Source: SIG452 sp045631485
GTDB taxonomy: Bacteria > Bacillota > Clostridia > UMGS1840
DNA: 64,000 nucleotides
Direction: 5' to 3'
Assembly (NCBI GenBank): GCA_045631485.1
Contig: JAZQUU010000019.1
Location: forward strand, 26,344 to 90,343
Notes under the pieces: generated by a model
Seen by the model: only the letters and a program-made list of their open reading frames with translations
Databases searched by the model: none
Told to the model about the DNA's origin: nothing
Program-made: the position numbers and the translations under genes
Part shown: piece by piece, positions 24,776 to 32,647 of the stretch
Numbering within the stretch: the stretch's first letter is position 1
Layout of the letters: every line of letters begins with the position of its first letter

Positions 24776-26443
24776 ATGTTAACAGATATTGAAATTGCTC
24801 AGAAAGCCACAATGAAACCTATTACCGAAATCGCAAAACAGTTGGGTATTTCGGAAGATGATTTGGAATGCTACGGCAAATATAAAGCTAAAATTTCCTT
24901 TGATTTTATTGAAAAGCAAAAAACAAAAAAAGACGGAAAACTGATTTTGGTAACCGCTATCAACCCCACTCCTGCAGGAGAAGGAAAAACCACCACTTCC
25001 GTTGGTCTTGGTCAGGCATTTAAAAGATTGGAAAAAAATGCAATCATTGCTCTGCGTGAACCCTCTTTAGGTCCCGTGTTCGGTGTAAAAGGCGGTGCTG
25101 CAGGCGGCGGCTATGCTCAGGTTGTTCCCATGGAAGATATTAACCTGCATTTCACAGGTGATTTCCACGCCATCGGTGCGGCAAATAACCTGCTTTGTGC
25201 AGCGGTGGACAATCATTTGCATCAGGGAAATGCTCTGGGAATTCATCCCAAGAAAATTCTCATCAAACGTGTGGTTGATATGAATGACCGTGCTCTTCGT
25301 AATACCGTCATCGGTTTAGGCGGAGAAGTGGACGGCGTGACCCGTGAAGACGGTTTCTCCATCACCGTTGCCAGCGAAATTATGGCGATTTTCTGTTTGG
25401 CAGAAGATATCACCGATTTAAAAAATAAACTTTCCGAAATCGTAATCGGATATAACTATCAGAATCAACCCGTGAAGGTAAAAGATTTGAAGGTGGAAGG
25501 TGCATTAACCGCACTGTTAAAAGATGCAATCAAACCCAACTTAGTGCAGACTCTGGAAAACTCCCCCTGCTTAATTCACGGCGGACCTTTTGCAAATATC
25601 GCACACGGTTGCAACAGTTTAATTGCAACCAAACTTGCATTAAAGATGGCAGACTATGCTATCACCGAAGCAGGCTTCGGTGCAGATTTAGGTGCCGAAA
25701 AATTCTTGGATATCAAATGCAGAAAAGCAGGCTTAAAACCCGATTGTGTGGTAATTGTGGCAACTGTTCGTGCCTTAAAATATAATGGCGGCGTGGCAAA
25801 AGCAGACCTAAAAGCAGAAAATTTGGAAGCCTTGAAAAAAGGTATTGTAAACCTGGAACGCCACATTGTGAATATGAGAAAATTCGGTTTAAAAACCGTG
25901 GTTGCCATCAACTCTTTTGATACCGATACCCAAAAGGAATTTGAAATTATTGAAGAATGCTGCAAAAAATACGACACCAAATGTGTACGCAGCGAAGTGT
26001 TCGCAAAAGGCGGCGAAGGCGGTATTGATTTGGCAAAAGCCGTTATCGAAACCTGCGAAGGCGAATCCAACTTCCAACCCATTTATGATTTAGATTTATC
26101 CGTAGAAGATAAAATCAGAACCATCGCAAAAGAAATCTACGGCGCGAAAGATATTATCATCACCAAGCAGGCAGAAAAAGCGATTCAGATGTTAAAAGAC
26201 AACGGATACGGAGATTTACCTGTTTGTATGGCAAAAACACAGTACTCTTTCTCGGATGACCCCACTCAGTTGGGTGCTCCCTCCGGTTTTGATTTAACAA
26301 TTTCCGAAGTTCGTCTCTCCGCAGGTGCAGGCTTTATCGTGGTATTGACCGGTAAAATTATGACTATGCCCGGTTTACCCAAAGTTCCTGCGTACGAAAA
26401 GATTGATGTGGACGAAAGCGGCAATATCACAGGTTTATTTTAA
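24776..26443 (+). CDS. fhs: Formate-tetrahydrofolate ligase
   Basis: 555 residues. Ligates formate to tetrahydrofolate with ATP to give 10-formyl-THF, feeding purine synthesis, formyl-Met-tRNA and one-carbon or acetogenic metabolism. The nucleotide-binding loop NPTPAGEGKTTTSVGLGQA (about residues 62-80) is a family signature; GPVFGVKGGAAGGGYAQV and FANIAHGCNS are also typical. Full length for the family. Ribosome binding site AGGAAGG. Followed after 33 nt by tsaE; no terminator between, so read-through is likely. Confidence 0.97.
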   Translation: MLTDIEIAQKATMKPITEIAKQLGISEDDLECYGKYKAKISFDFIEKQKTKKDGKLILVTAINPTPAGEGKTTTSVGLGQAFKRLEKNAIIALREPSLGPVFGVKGGAAGGGYAQVVPMEDINLHFTGDFHAIGAANNLLCAAVDNHLHQGNALGIHPKKILIKRVVDMNDRALRNTVIGLGGEVDGVTREDGFSITVASEIMAIFCLAEDITDLKNKLSEIVIGYNYQNQPVKVKDLKVEGALTALLKDAIKPNLVQTLENSPCLIHGGPFANIAHGCNSLIATKLALKMADYAITEAGFGADLGAEKFLDIKCRKAGLKPDCVVIVATVRALKYNGGVAKADLKAENLEALKKGIVNLERHIVNMRKFGLKTVVAINSFDTDTQKEFEIIEECCKKYDTKCVRSEVFAKGGEGGIDLAKAVIETCEGESNFQPIYDLDLSVEDKIRTIAKEIYGAKDIIITKQAEKAIQMLKDNGYGDLPVCMAKTQYSFSDDPTQLGAPSGFDLTISEVRLSAGAGFIVVLTGKIMTMPGLPKVPAYEKIDVDESGNITGLF

Positions 26444-26476
26444 TCGTCACTTCTATAAAGGAGAACTTATCAAACT

Positions 26477-26896
26477 ATGGAAGTTTATACTCACTCTTAC
26501 GAAGAAACCATTCGGTTTGCAACGGAATTTTCAAAATCGTTAAAACCAAATCAGATTATTCTGTTAGAAGGTGATTTGGGTGCAGGAAAAACCACATTTG
26601 TGAACGGTCTCCTTACAGGACTTGGCTTTTCGTCGGGAGGATGCAGTCCCACCTTTACATTGGTGAACGAATATCCCACCAATCCGCCCATCAATCATTT
26701 TGATTTATATCGGATTTCTTCGGAAGATGAGCTTTATGAAATGGGCTTTACGGAATATTTGGAATCCGGCAGAGTGAATATTATCGAATGGCCTCAGGTG
26801 GCGGCAGATATTTTAAAGGATTATCCTGTAACACGCCTTGTCATTTCCCACACCGACCAAGAAGATGAGAGGATTATCACCATTGAAGAATTATAG
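26477..26896 (+). CDS. tsaE: tRNA threonylcarbamoyladenosine biosynthesis ATPase TsaE
   Basis: 139 residues. The Walker A motif GDLGAGKTTF (K38) and the family segment SPTFTLVNEY identify TsaE, which drives the TsaD/TsaB complex in making t6A37 on ANN-decoding tRNAs. AAAGGAG lies upstream. Overlaps the start of tsaB, the usual translational coupling of this pair. Confidence 0.95.
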   Translation: MEVYTHSYEETIRFATEFSKSLKPNQIILLEGDLGAGKTTFVNGLLTGLGFSSGGCSPTFTLVNEYPTNPPINHFDLYRISSEDELYEMGFTEYLESGRVNIIEWPQVAADILKDYPVTRLVISHTDQEDERIITIEEL

Positions 26897-27599
26897 ATTA
26901 CTGGCGGCAGACACCTCTGCCAAAACTGCAACGGCAGCTCTGTTTGAAAACGGAGTGATGATTGCGGAATATACCCAAAATATCGGCTTAACCCATTCCG
27001 AAGGCTTTTTGCCTCTGGTGGAAACCATGCTTGAAGCAACCGGCAAAGACATTTCCGATATTGATTATTTTGCCATTACCAACGGTCCCGGTTCCTTTAC
27101 CGGACTGAGAATCGGCGTATCCACCGTAAAAGGTTTGGCACACGCCGTAGATAAACCGTTGGTGGAAGTATCTACTTTAGATGCTCTGGCAGAAAATGTT
27201 CCCCATTTTTCGGGATATGTTTGTCCGATTCTGGATGCAAGACGGCAGGAAGTGTATGCGGCGGTTTATAAAAATGGGAAAAAAATCATGGAAGATACTC
27301 CCCTGCCCTTAACCGAATTATTTGCATTTTTAAAAGAGCATCGGGGAAAAGTTCTGTTTTTGGGAGACGGCGCCGTTAACTACCGTGAAGTAATTCAAAA
27401 AGCACTCAAAGACAAAGCGGTGATTGCTCCTGCTCATTTGGTGTTGCAAAAGGCATCTTCCGTGGGAATTGCGGCAATGAAACAAATCGAATCGGAACAC
27501 ACGGTTTCTTATTCCGATATTTCCATTCGTTATTTAAAAGCTTCTCAACCCGAGCAGCAGCTTTTAAACAAACAAAAAGAGCAAAAGCAACAAAAATAA
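26883..27599 (+). CDS. tsaB: tRNA threonylcarbamoyladenosine biosynthesis protein TsaB
   Basis: About 238 residues. The ASKHA-fold protease-homologue opens KNYRLLAADTSAKTATAALF and has the characteristic TNGPGSFTGLRIGVSTVKGLA. It scaffolds TsaD and TsaE. Start: a TTG at 26883 with AGAGGA 9 nt upstream gives the usual N-terminus; an ATG at 26865 in the same frame would add six residues. Either way it overlaps tsaE. The C-terminus is Lys/Gln-rich (NKQKEQKQQK). A terminator follows. Confidence 0.93.
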   Translation: MKNYRLLAADTSAKTATAALFENGVMIAEYTQNIGLTHSEGFLPLVETMLEATGKDISDIDYFAITNGPGSFTGLRIGVSTVKGLAHAVDKPLVEVSTLDALAENVPHFSGYVCPILDARRQEVYAAVYKNGKKIMEDTPLPLTELFAFLKEHRGKVLFLGDGAVNYREVIQKALKDKAVIAPAHLVLQKASSVGIAAMKQIESEHTVSYSDISIRYLKASQPEQQLLNKQKEQKQQK

Positions 27600-27606
27600 T
27601 ACTCCG

Positions 27607-27646
27607 AAATGCCTTTGTTTTTTTGAATAAAACAAAGGCATTTTTT
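27607..27646 (+). terminator. Terminator after tsaB
   Basis: AAATGCCTTTGTT, 11 nt loop, AACAAAGGCATTTTTT. Confidence 0.9.
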
Positions 27647-27748
27647 GTGGTTTTTCAGCAAAAGGATTTCCAAAATATCCCATTTTTCCGAAAAATAAAT
27701 TCTTTTTGAACTTTTTTTGATTTTTTTAAAAAAATTATCAAAAAATAC

Positions 27749-27777
27749 TTGACAATTTGATTCTTGTTTGCTATAAT
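27749..27777 (+). promoter_or_regulatory. tRNA operon promoter
   Basis: TTGACA (27749-27754), 17 nt, TATAAT (27772-27777). Confidence 0.9.
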
Positions 27778-27816
27778 ATCATCCGTTGGCAAAATAAAAA
27801 GCCAATTCCACTATGT

Positions 27817-27893
27817 GGCGGTATAGCTCAGCTGGCTAGAGCATGCGGTTCATACCCGCAGTGTCGATGGTTCAAGTCCGTCTACCGCTACCA
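27817..27893 (+). tRNA. tRNA-Met (CAT), elongator type
   Basis: Folds as a full cloverleaf: acceptor GGCGGTA with TACCGCT, D stem GCTC/GAGC, anticodon stem TGCGG/CCGCA around loop TTCATAC (anticodon CAT), T stem GATGG/CCGTC around TTCAAGT, discriminator A and encoded CCA. Position 1-72 is a G-U pair instead of the usual G-C. A CAT anticodon could also belong to tRNA-Ile2 (lysidine-modified); the GGCGG acceptor and overall sequence fit elongator Met better. Confidence 0.92.
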
Positions 27894-27896
27894 CAT

Positions 27897-27972
27897 GGGA
27901 GCATAGCTCAGCTGGGAGAGCATCTGCCTTACAAGCAGAGGGTCATAGGTTCGAGCCCTATTGTTCCCACCA
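27897..27972 (+). tRNA. tRNA-Val (TAC)
   Basis: Acceptor GGGAGCA with TGTTCCC, anticodon stem TCTGC/GCAGA around loop CTTACAA (anticodon TAC), T loop TTCGAGC, discriminator A and encoded CCA. Three nucleotides after tRNA-Met, so processed from one transcript. Confidence 0.96.
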
Positions 27973-27973
27973 G

Positions 27974-28006
27974 AAAAAAAGCACTTGCGAAAGCAGGTGC
28001 TTTTTT
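27974..28006 (+). terminator. Terminator of the tRNA operon
   Basis: AGCACTTGC, GAAA loop, GCAGGTGCT, then TTTTTT; directly after the tRNA-Val CCA. Confidence 0.92.
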
Positions 28007-28015
28007 CAATTAAAT

Positions 28016-28092
28016 AAATCCTTCCGAGGATTTGTGAAACACCCTTCGGGTGTGAAATATTGCTTCGCAATGTGGAATACGCCTTGTGGCGT
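28016..28092. repeat. Array of four short hairpins
   Basis: Four consecutive small inverted repeats with UUCG-like loops: AAATCCTTCCGAGGATTT, ACACCCTTCGGGTGT, ATTGCTTCGCAAT and ACGCCTTGTGGCGT, separated by short GTGAAA/GTGGAA spacers. A recognisable type of intergenic palindrome array in gut Clostridia (from memory). Non-coding. Confidence 0.75.
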
Positions 28093-28150
28093 GTGCGGAT
28101 TCATTCCATCAAAAATATAACAAAAAATATAAAAAAGTTTGTGATATTAT

Positions 28151-28663
28151 ATGATAATAAAAAATCAAATTGCAAATATGATTACATTATTTCGTATCAT
28201 CTTCGGCATTTTGCTTTTGTTCTGTCCTGTTTTTTCAACCTGCTTTTACACCTTTTATATCCTTGGCGGATTCACAGATATGATTGACGGAACGATTGCA
28301 CGAAAAACAAATACTATCAGTCAATCCGGAGCAAAATTGGATACGATAGCAGACCTGATATTTGCTTTCACCTCTTTCCTTAAAATTTTCCCTGCCGTTC
28401 ACCTGCCCCGATGGCTTTGGATATGGTGTGCTATGATTGCAATTATGAAAATCGGCAGTATTGTTTTGGGAATTATCGTGCAGAAAAAATTCATCACACA
28501 ACACACACTTTCCAATAAAATCACAGGATTCTTTTTATTTTTACTGCCCTTGACGCTGCAGGTTATCAACGTGCAATACAGTGCTCCGATTGTATGTGCT
28601 ATGGCAACATTTTCCGCAATCTGGGAAGCATATTACAGTTTGTCAGGTAGTGAAATCATTTAG
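28151..28663 (+). CDS. CDP-alcohol phosphatidyltransferase family protein
   Basis: 170 residues, integral membrane. The family signature DG(x)2AR(x)8G(x)3D(x)3D is complete: DMIDGTIARKTNTISQSGAK then LDTIAD. Such enzymes join CDP-diacylglycerol to an alcohol (glycerol-phosphate, serine, inositol) to build phospholipids. It is shorter than typical PgsA and the alcohol cannot be told. The start has only a weak ribosome binding site; it is preceded by the hairpin array and has no close partner gene. Confidence 0.88.
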   Translation: MIIKNQIANMITLFRIIFGILLLFCPVFSTCFYTFYILGGFTDMIDGTIARKTNTISQSGAKLDTIADLIFAFTSFLKIFPAVHLPRWLWIWCAMIAIMKIGSIVLGIIVQKKFITQHTLSNKITGFFLFLLPLTLQVINVQYSAPIVCAMATFSAIWEAYYSLSGSEII

Positions 28664-28722
28664 TTATCACTTTAATAAAAAAGCTAAAAATCTCCTGAAC
28701 TGATACAAAAACTTGAAACTTC

Positions 28723-28751
28723 TTGAAATGTTCACAATTGTGTGGTATAAT
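28723..28751 (+). promoter_or_regulatory. Promoter of the DUF5685-dnaJ-like cluster
   Basis: TTGAAA (28723-28728), 17 nt, TATAAT (28746-28751). Confidence 0.78.
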
Positions 28752-28820
28752 TTGTTTATAAAATGGATTTTTATGGATATTTGGCGGATAAAATGCCAAT
28801 CAATATTATGGGAGTCTGCT

Positions 28821-29660
28821 ATGTTCGGATATGTGAATGCGCATAAAGATTTACTAAGAGTCTGTGATTACAATGTATTCCGAGGCTATTATTGCGGTTT
28901 ATGCAAAATGCTCGGCAAACAGTTTCATCAATTGACCCGATTCGGGTTAAGCTATGATATGACCTTTCTCGCCATTCTGATTTCTTCTCTGCAAAAAGAT
29001 GAAATCATCTTAAAGCAGCAACCCTGCATTGCCCACCCCTTTTCCAAACGCCCTGTAATCCGTGAGGACGACGGAATCCGATACAGTGCGGATATGTCAA
29101 TCCTTCTCACCTATTATAAATTGAAAGATGACTGGGAAGACGAAAAATCACTCAAAAGTTTTGCCCGCTTGTGGTATTATTTCCCCATGAAAAAAGTGCA
29201 GAAAAAATATCCCGTTCAGGCAAAAGCCATCCGTGATAATTTAAAAAAACTTAGCCGATTGGAACAAGATAATTGCAAGAATCCCGACGAAGTTGCCGAT
29301 TGTTTCGGAAAGTTAACCCAAGCAATATTTGATAATAACGATGATAATTTAGCTTTGGCAACCGTTGGATATCACATCGGTCGCTTTATCTACTTTACCG
29401 ATGCCTATATGGACTTGGAACACGACCAAAAAAAGCATAACTACAATCCGTTTTTGGCAAGAAGCGAAAACAATGTAACAAAAGTAACAAAAGTAACAAA
29501 AATAACAAAAGAAGAATTAAAAAACGAACTTCTCCCCTCCCTTACTTACACATTAAGCGAAATTGCCAACGCTTATGAACTCTTAACCATTTATAAAAAC
29601 AAAGAATTATTAGACAACATCATCTACTTAGGTCTTAGAAAAACCGTTGAATCTTTTTAA
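28821..29660 (+). CDS. DUF5685-like protein
   Basis: 279 residues from ATG 28821 (MFGYVNAHKDLLRVCDYNVF) with GGGAG 7 nt upstream; the open frame to 28713 overlaps the promoter and is not the start. The N-terminal pattern DYNVFRGYYCGLCKMLGK, with a CxxC pair, fits the DUF5685 family as I know it. Predicted helical and cytoplasmic; function unknown. Near residues 219-230 a tandem 9-nt repeat encodes VTKVTKVTKITK, a likely slippage product. First of a cluster with a J-domain protein, a membrane protein and a patatin. Confidence 0.8.
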   Translation: MFGYVNAHKDLLRVCDYNVFRGYYCGLCKMLGKQFHQLTRFGLSYDMTFLAILISSLQKDEIILKQQPCIAHPFSKRPVIREDDGIRYSADMSILLTYYKLKDDWEDEKSLKSFARLWYYFPMKKVQKKYPVQAKAIRDNLKKLSRLEQDNCKNPDEVADCFGKLTQAIFDNNDDNLALATVGYHIGRFIYFTDAYMDLEHDQKKHNYNPFLARSENNVTKVTKVTKITKEELKNELLPSLTYTLSEIANAYELLTIYKNKELLDNIIYLGLRKTVESF

Positions 29661-29687
29661 TTTTCAGACAGAAAAAGGAGATCCCTT

Positions 29688-30308
29688 ATGAATCCCTACG
29701 AAATTTTAGGAGTAACCCCCTCCGACAATGATGAAACCATCAAAAAAGCATATCGGGAACTGGTAAAAAAATATCATCCCGATAAATATAAAGACAATCC
29801 CTTAGAAGACCTGGCCAAAGAAAAACTTCAGGAAATCAACCGTGCCTATGACACGATTACCAAAGAACGAGCAGCCCGCGGTAATTCCGGTTATTCATCC
29901 GGCAGTTATTCCGGTTACACAAATTCTTCGGGATATTCTTCCGGCTCAGGCTTTGCCAATGTGCGAAATCTGATTCGTATGCGCCGTTTCCAGGAAGCGG
30001 AAGCAGAATTAAACCGTAAAAATGACGGTTCTGCAGAGTGGCATTATCTGATTGGTGTAATTTACATCAACAAAGGATGGCATTTTGAAGGAATTCAACA
30101 TTTGCAGACTGCGGTTAATATGGAGCCTTCCAATATGGAATACCGCACCATGTTAAACAGTGTGTCCCGCCGTCAACAGACTTATCAGCAAACGGGAAAC
30201 ACTTACGGTTATGGCGGCGGTATGAGCACCTGTGACTGTTGCAGCAATCTGTTGTGTGCAGACTGTTGTTGTGAAATGATGGGTGGTGACCTGATTTCCT
30301 GCTGTTAG
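29688..30308 (+). CDS. J-domain protein with Cys-rich tail
   Basis: 206 residues. An N-terminal J domain (1-65; HPD at 30-32) would stimulate an Hsp70 partner. Then comes a Ser/Gly/Tyr-rich linker (SSGSYSGYTNSSGYSSGSGF), a TPR-like helical pair (about 85-150), and a Cys-rich end: CDCCSNLLCADCCCEM and SCC. The last part could bind metal or be a lipidation or membrane-targeting site (inference). It is not the housekeeping DnaJ (no GF/zinc-finger/substrate domains). 28 nt after the DUF5685 gene. Confidence 0.88.
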   Translation: MNPYEILGVTPSDNDETIKKAYRELVKKYHPDKYKDNPLEDLAKEKLQEINRAYDTITKERAARGNSGYSSGSYSGYTNSSGYSSGSGFANVRNLIRMRRFQEAEAELNRKNDGSAEWHYLIGVIYINKGWHFEGIQHLQTAVNMEPSNMEYRTMLNSVSRRQQTYQQTGNTYGYGGGMSTCDCCSNLLCADCCCEMMGGDLISCC

Positions 30309-30319
30309 GGAAATAGCCT

Positions 30320-30826
30320 ATGAAACAAACATCTTTCACGAAAAAAATCACCTTTTGCGCCATGCTTTCGGCACTAGGTGTTCTCTCCTTACTGATTACC
30401 AATATTCTACCCACAGTAACCGCATTTTTCTTCTTATTTTCCACCTTTTTCACCTATATTGCCACCGAAGAATACGGCGTTCGTTACGGAATTGCTACCT
30501 GTGCGGTGATTACGCTTCTGGGATTTATGCTGGTAACAGATTTTGTTACGATGATTGGCTATGCCACAATTATCACGCATTATCCCATTGTAAAACATAT
30601 CATTGACCATAAGATATACTCTAAGCCAATCCGATGGATTATCAAGCTTTTATGGGCAAGTCTGCTTTCTGTGGCGGCGTATTTTATGATGGTGCAGTTT
30701 GCTCCCTTTGAGGATGCTCTGTGGTTACTCTATGTGCTCTTAATGGCGGTAATGGTGCTCTATGACATTGTGTTGGAACGGGCAATTCAGTTTTATGCCA
30801 TTCGTTTGCGACGATTCAAATTTTAA
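30320..30826 (+). CDS. Integral membrane protein, unknown function
   Basis: 168 residues with about five hydrophobic segments. Begins KKITFCAMLSALGVLSLLIT, the TxxALxxALxxV style of ECF-transporter S components and related DUF2232-like proteins, but too little else matches to name a substrate. Starts 12 nt after the J-domain gene and ends 18 nt before the patatin gene, so part of the same operon. Confidence 0.72.
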   Translation: MKQTSFTKKITFCAMLSALGVLSLLITNILPTVTAFFFLFSTFFTYIATEEYGVRYGIATCAVITLLGFMLVTDFVTMIGYATIITHYPIVKHIIDHKIYSKPIRWIIKLLWASLLSVAAYFMMVQFAPFEDALWLLYVLLMAVMVLYDIVLERAIQFYAIRLRRFKF

Positions 30827-30844
30827 AAGAAAGGAATTTTCCTT

Positions 30845-31693
30845 ATGAAAATCGGACTTGTGTTAGAAGGCGGCGGAATGCGCGGAATCTACACAATCGG
30901 CGTGTTGGATTGCCTGATGGATGAAAAATTTCGGGCAGATTATGTAATCGGTGTTTCCGCAGGCGCCTGCAACGGTTCTTCCTATGTGTCGGGCCAAAAA
31001 GGAAGAGCGTATCGCACCAATACCGAATATATTGCCGACAGCCGATATTTGGGAATGAAAAATTATCTGACCACCAAATCCTTGTTCGGCATGGACTTTT
31101 TGTTTGATGAAATCCCCAACAAGCTGATTCCTTTTGATTATGATGCATTTTTTAACTCGCCCTGCGAATTTGTGATGGGTGTAACCGATGTGGTAACAGG
31201 TCGTGCCAAATATTTCGATAAAAGCCACGTAGAACCGAAAAACATTCTGCTTCGTGCTTCCTCATCCATCCCCGTGTTTGCTCCAATCGTGGAGTACCAA
31301 GGCGGTAAATATTTAGATGGCGGCGTAGCAGATTCCATCCCTGTGAAAAAAGCGTTGGAAGACGGTTGCGACAAGGTGATTGTGGTATTAACAAGAGAAC
31401 ACGGTTTTATCAAAACTCCCGAAAAATTCAGAAGCGTTTACAAACGGATGTATAAGGAATACCCGTTGATGATAGAGGCGTTAGACCGACGCCACGAGCA
31501 GTACAACGAAAGTCTGGCGTTTATCAAACAACTGGAGCAAGAAGGAAAAGCCGTTGTGATTGCCCCCAATGCTCCCCTACCCGTAAGCCGATTTGAAAAG
31601 AATCCCGAGAAAATGAAAGCGGTATGGAAAATCGGGTATGATGATATGAAAAAGAGCATGCGAAAGGTACTGAAATTAACGGAAAACAACTAA
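30845..31693 (+). CDS. Patatin-like phospholipase
   Basis: 282 residues. All patatin motifs are present: the oxyanion loop GGGMRG (9-14), nucleophile elbow GVSAG (S38) and the catalytic Asp in LDGG (D158). It should be a serine/aspartate-dyad lipid acyl hydrolase of the YjjU-type bacterial group, cytoplasmic or membrane-peripheral (no signal peptide). Ribosome binding site AAAGGAA. Followed 19 nt later by tcdA. Confidence 0.92.
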   Translation: MKIGLVLEGGGMRGIYTIGVLDCLMDEKFRADYVIGVSAGACNGSSYVSGQKGRAYRTNTEYIADSRYLGMKNYLTTKSLFGMDFLFDEIPNKLIPFDYDAFFNSPCEFVMGVTDVVTGRAKYFDKSHVEPKNILLRASSSIPVFAPIVEYQGGKYLDGGVADSIPVKKALEDGCDKVIVVLTREHGFIKTPEKFRSVYKRMYKEYPLMIEALDRRHEQYNESLAFIKQLEQEGKAVVIAPNAPLPVSRFEKNPEKMKAVWKIGYDDMKKSMRKVLKLTENN

Positions 31694-31712
31694 AAAAACA
31701 GAGGAATAAAGA

Positions 31713-32453
31713 ATGAATCAATTCTCCCGTACAGAACTTCTTCTTGGGAAAGAAGGAGTCGAACAATTAAAAAATGCCCATGTAGCGGTCTTTGGCTTGG
31801 GCGGAGTGGGTTCATATACGGTGGAGGCGTTATGCCGAAGCGGTGTGGGAACCTTTACATTGGTGGATAATGATACGGTATCTCTTACCAATTTAAACCG
31901 TCAGTTAATTGCTACTCAAGATACTGTGGGACAGTATAAAACCGAAGTATCAAAAAAACGGATTTTATCCATCAATCCCGATGCTAAAGTGCATTTAAAA
32001 ACCGAATTTTATCTGCCCGAAACCGAATTTGATTTTTCGGGAATTGATTATATTGTGGATGCCATTGATACGGTAACCGCAAAGCTTCATTTGATTGAAA
32101 CCGCAAATCAATTAAATATTCCCATCATTTCTTCCATGGGTACGGGCAACAAATTAGACCCCACCAAATTAGAAGTGACCGATATTTCCAAAACCTCGGT
32201 TTGTCCCCTCGCCCGTGTGATGCGACAGGAGCTTCGCAAACGAAAAATAGACCACCTAAAAGTGGTCTATTCCAAAGAAGAGCCGTTGGCTCCTATGTAT
32301 GAAGATGCAACTGAAAAAAGCGAAGAAAAAGGTAACACCGGACGAAAAGCACCCGGAAGCGTTGCTTTTGTTCCCTCGGTGGCAGGGCTCATTATCGCCG
32401 GCGAAGTGATTAAAGATATTGCGAAAAATAAAAATGCTAAAGGTGACAGTTGA
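31713..32453 (+). CDS. tcdA: tRNA threonylcarbamoyladenosine dehydratase (TcdA/CsdL)
   Basis: 246 residues of the ThiF/E1-like family. FSRTELLLGKEGVEQLKNAH opens the family; the ATP-binding loop is VFGLGGVGSYTVEAL and the metal/adenylation region reads NRQLIATQDTVGQYKTEV. It cyclises t6A to ct6A on tRNA with ATP, acting after the TsaB/TsaD/TsaE step (tsaE-tsaB lie about 4 kb upstream). Last gene before a pair of palindromic repeats and a terminator. Confidence 0.93.
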   Translation: MNQFSRTELLLGKEGVEQLKNAHVAVFGLGGVGSYTVEALCRSGVGTFTLVDNDTVSLTNLNRQLIATQDTVGQYKTEVSKKRILSINPDAKVHLKTEFYLPETEFDFSGIDYIVDAIDTVTAKLHLIETANQLNIPIISSMGTGNKLDPTKLEVTDISKTSVCPLARVMRQELRKRKIDHLKVVYSKEEPLAPMYEDATEKSEEKGNTGRKAPGSVAFVPSVAGLIIAGEVIKDIAKNKNAKGDS

Positions 32454-32457
32454 GTTG

Positions 32458-32580
32458 TTGTAGGGTTCGGCGATTTTCGACGAACCGAATTTTGCTTTCG
32501 CGGAACATCCTAAAGGCTGTTCCCTACGATTCCACCTCATCAGTCACTTAGTGACAGCTTCTCTTTAGAGGAGAAGCCAA
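32458..32580. repeat. Two adjacent palindromic repeats
   Basis: The first (32458-32529) has outer arms TTGTAGGG and CCCTACGA like the repeats at 3256 and 6595, with an inner GGTTCGGCG/CGACGAACC palindrome. The second (about 32530-32580) contains CAGTCACTTAGTGACAG and CTTCTCTTTAGAGGAGAAG, a repeat type I associate with gut Clostridia genomes. Confidence 0.65.
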
Positions 32581-32595
32581 TAGAATATGATTGAC

Positions 32596-32629
32596 AAAAA
32601 AATGATGACCGATTTGGTCATCATTTTTT
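32596..32629 (+). terminator. Terminator after tcdA
   Basis: AAATGATGACC, 5 nt loop, GGTCATCATTTTTT. The flanking A run also allows use by the minus-strand GH36 gene ending at 32648. Confidence 0.88.
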
Positions 32630-32647
32630 GTATTTTATATCGCTTTT

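Noticed and set aside
28016..28092. CRISPR array
   Set aside because: The hairpins differ in sequence from each other and the spacers are only a few bases long, the reverse of a CRISPR array.
28060..28287. Plus-strand frame starting in the hairpin array
   Set aside because: It begins inside non-coding palindromes and runs out of frame through the CDP-alcohol phosphatidyltransferase gene.
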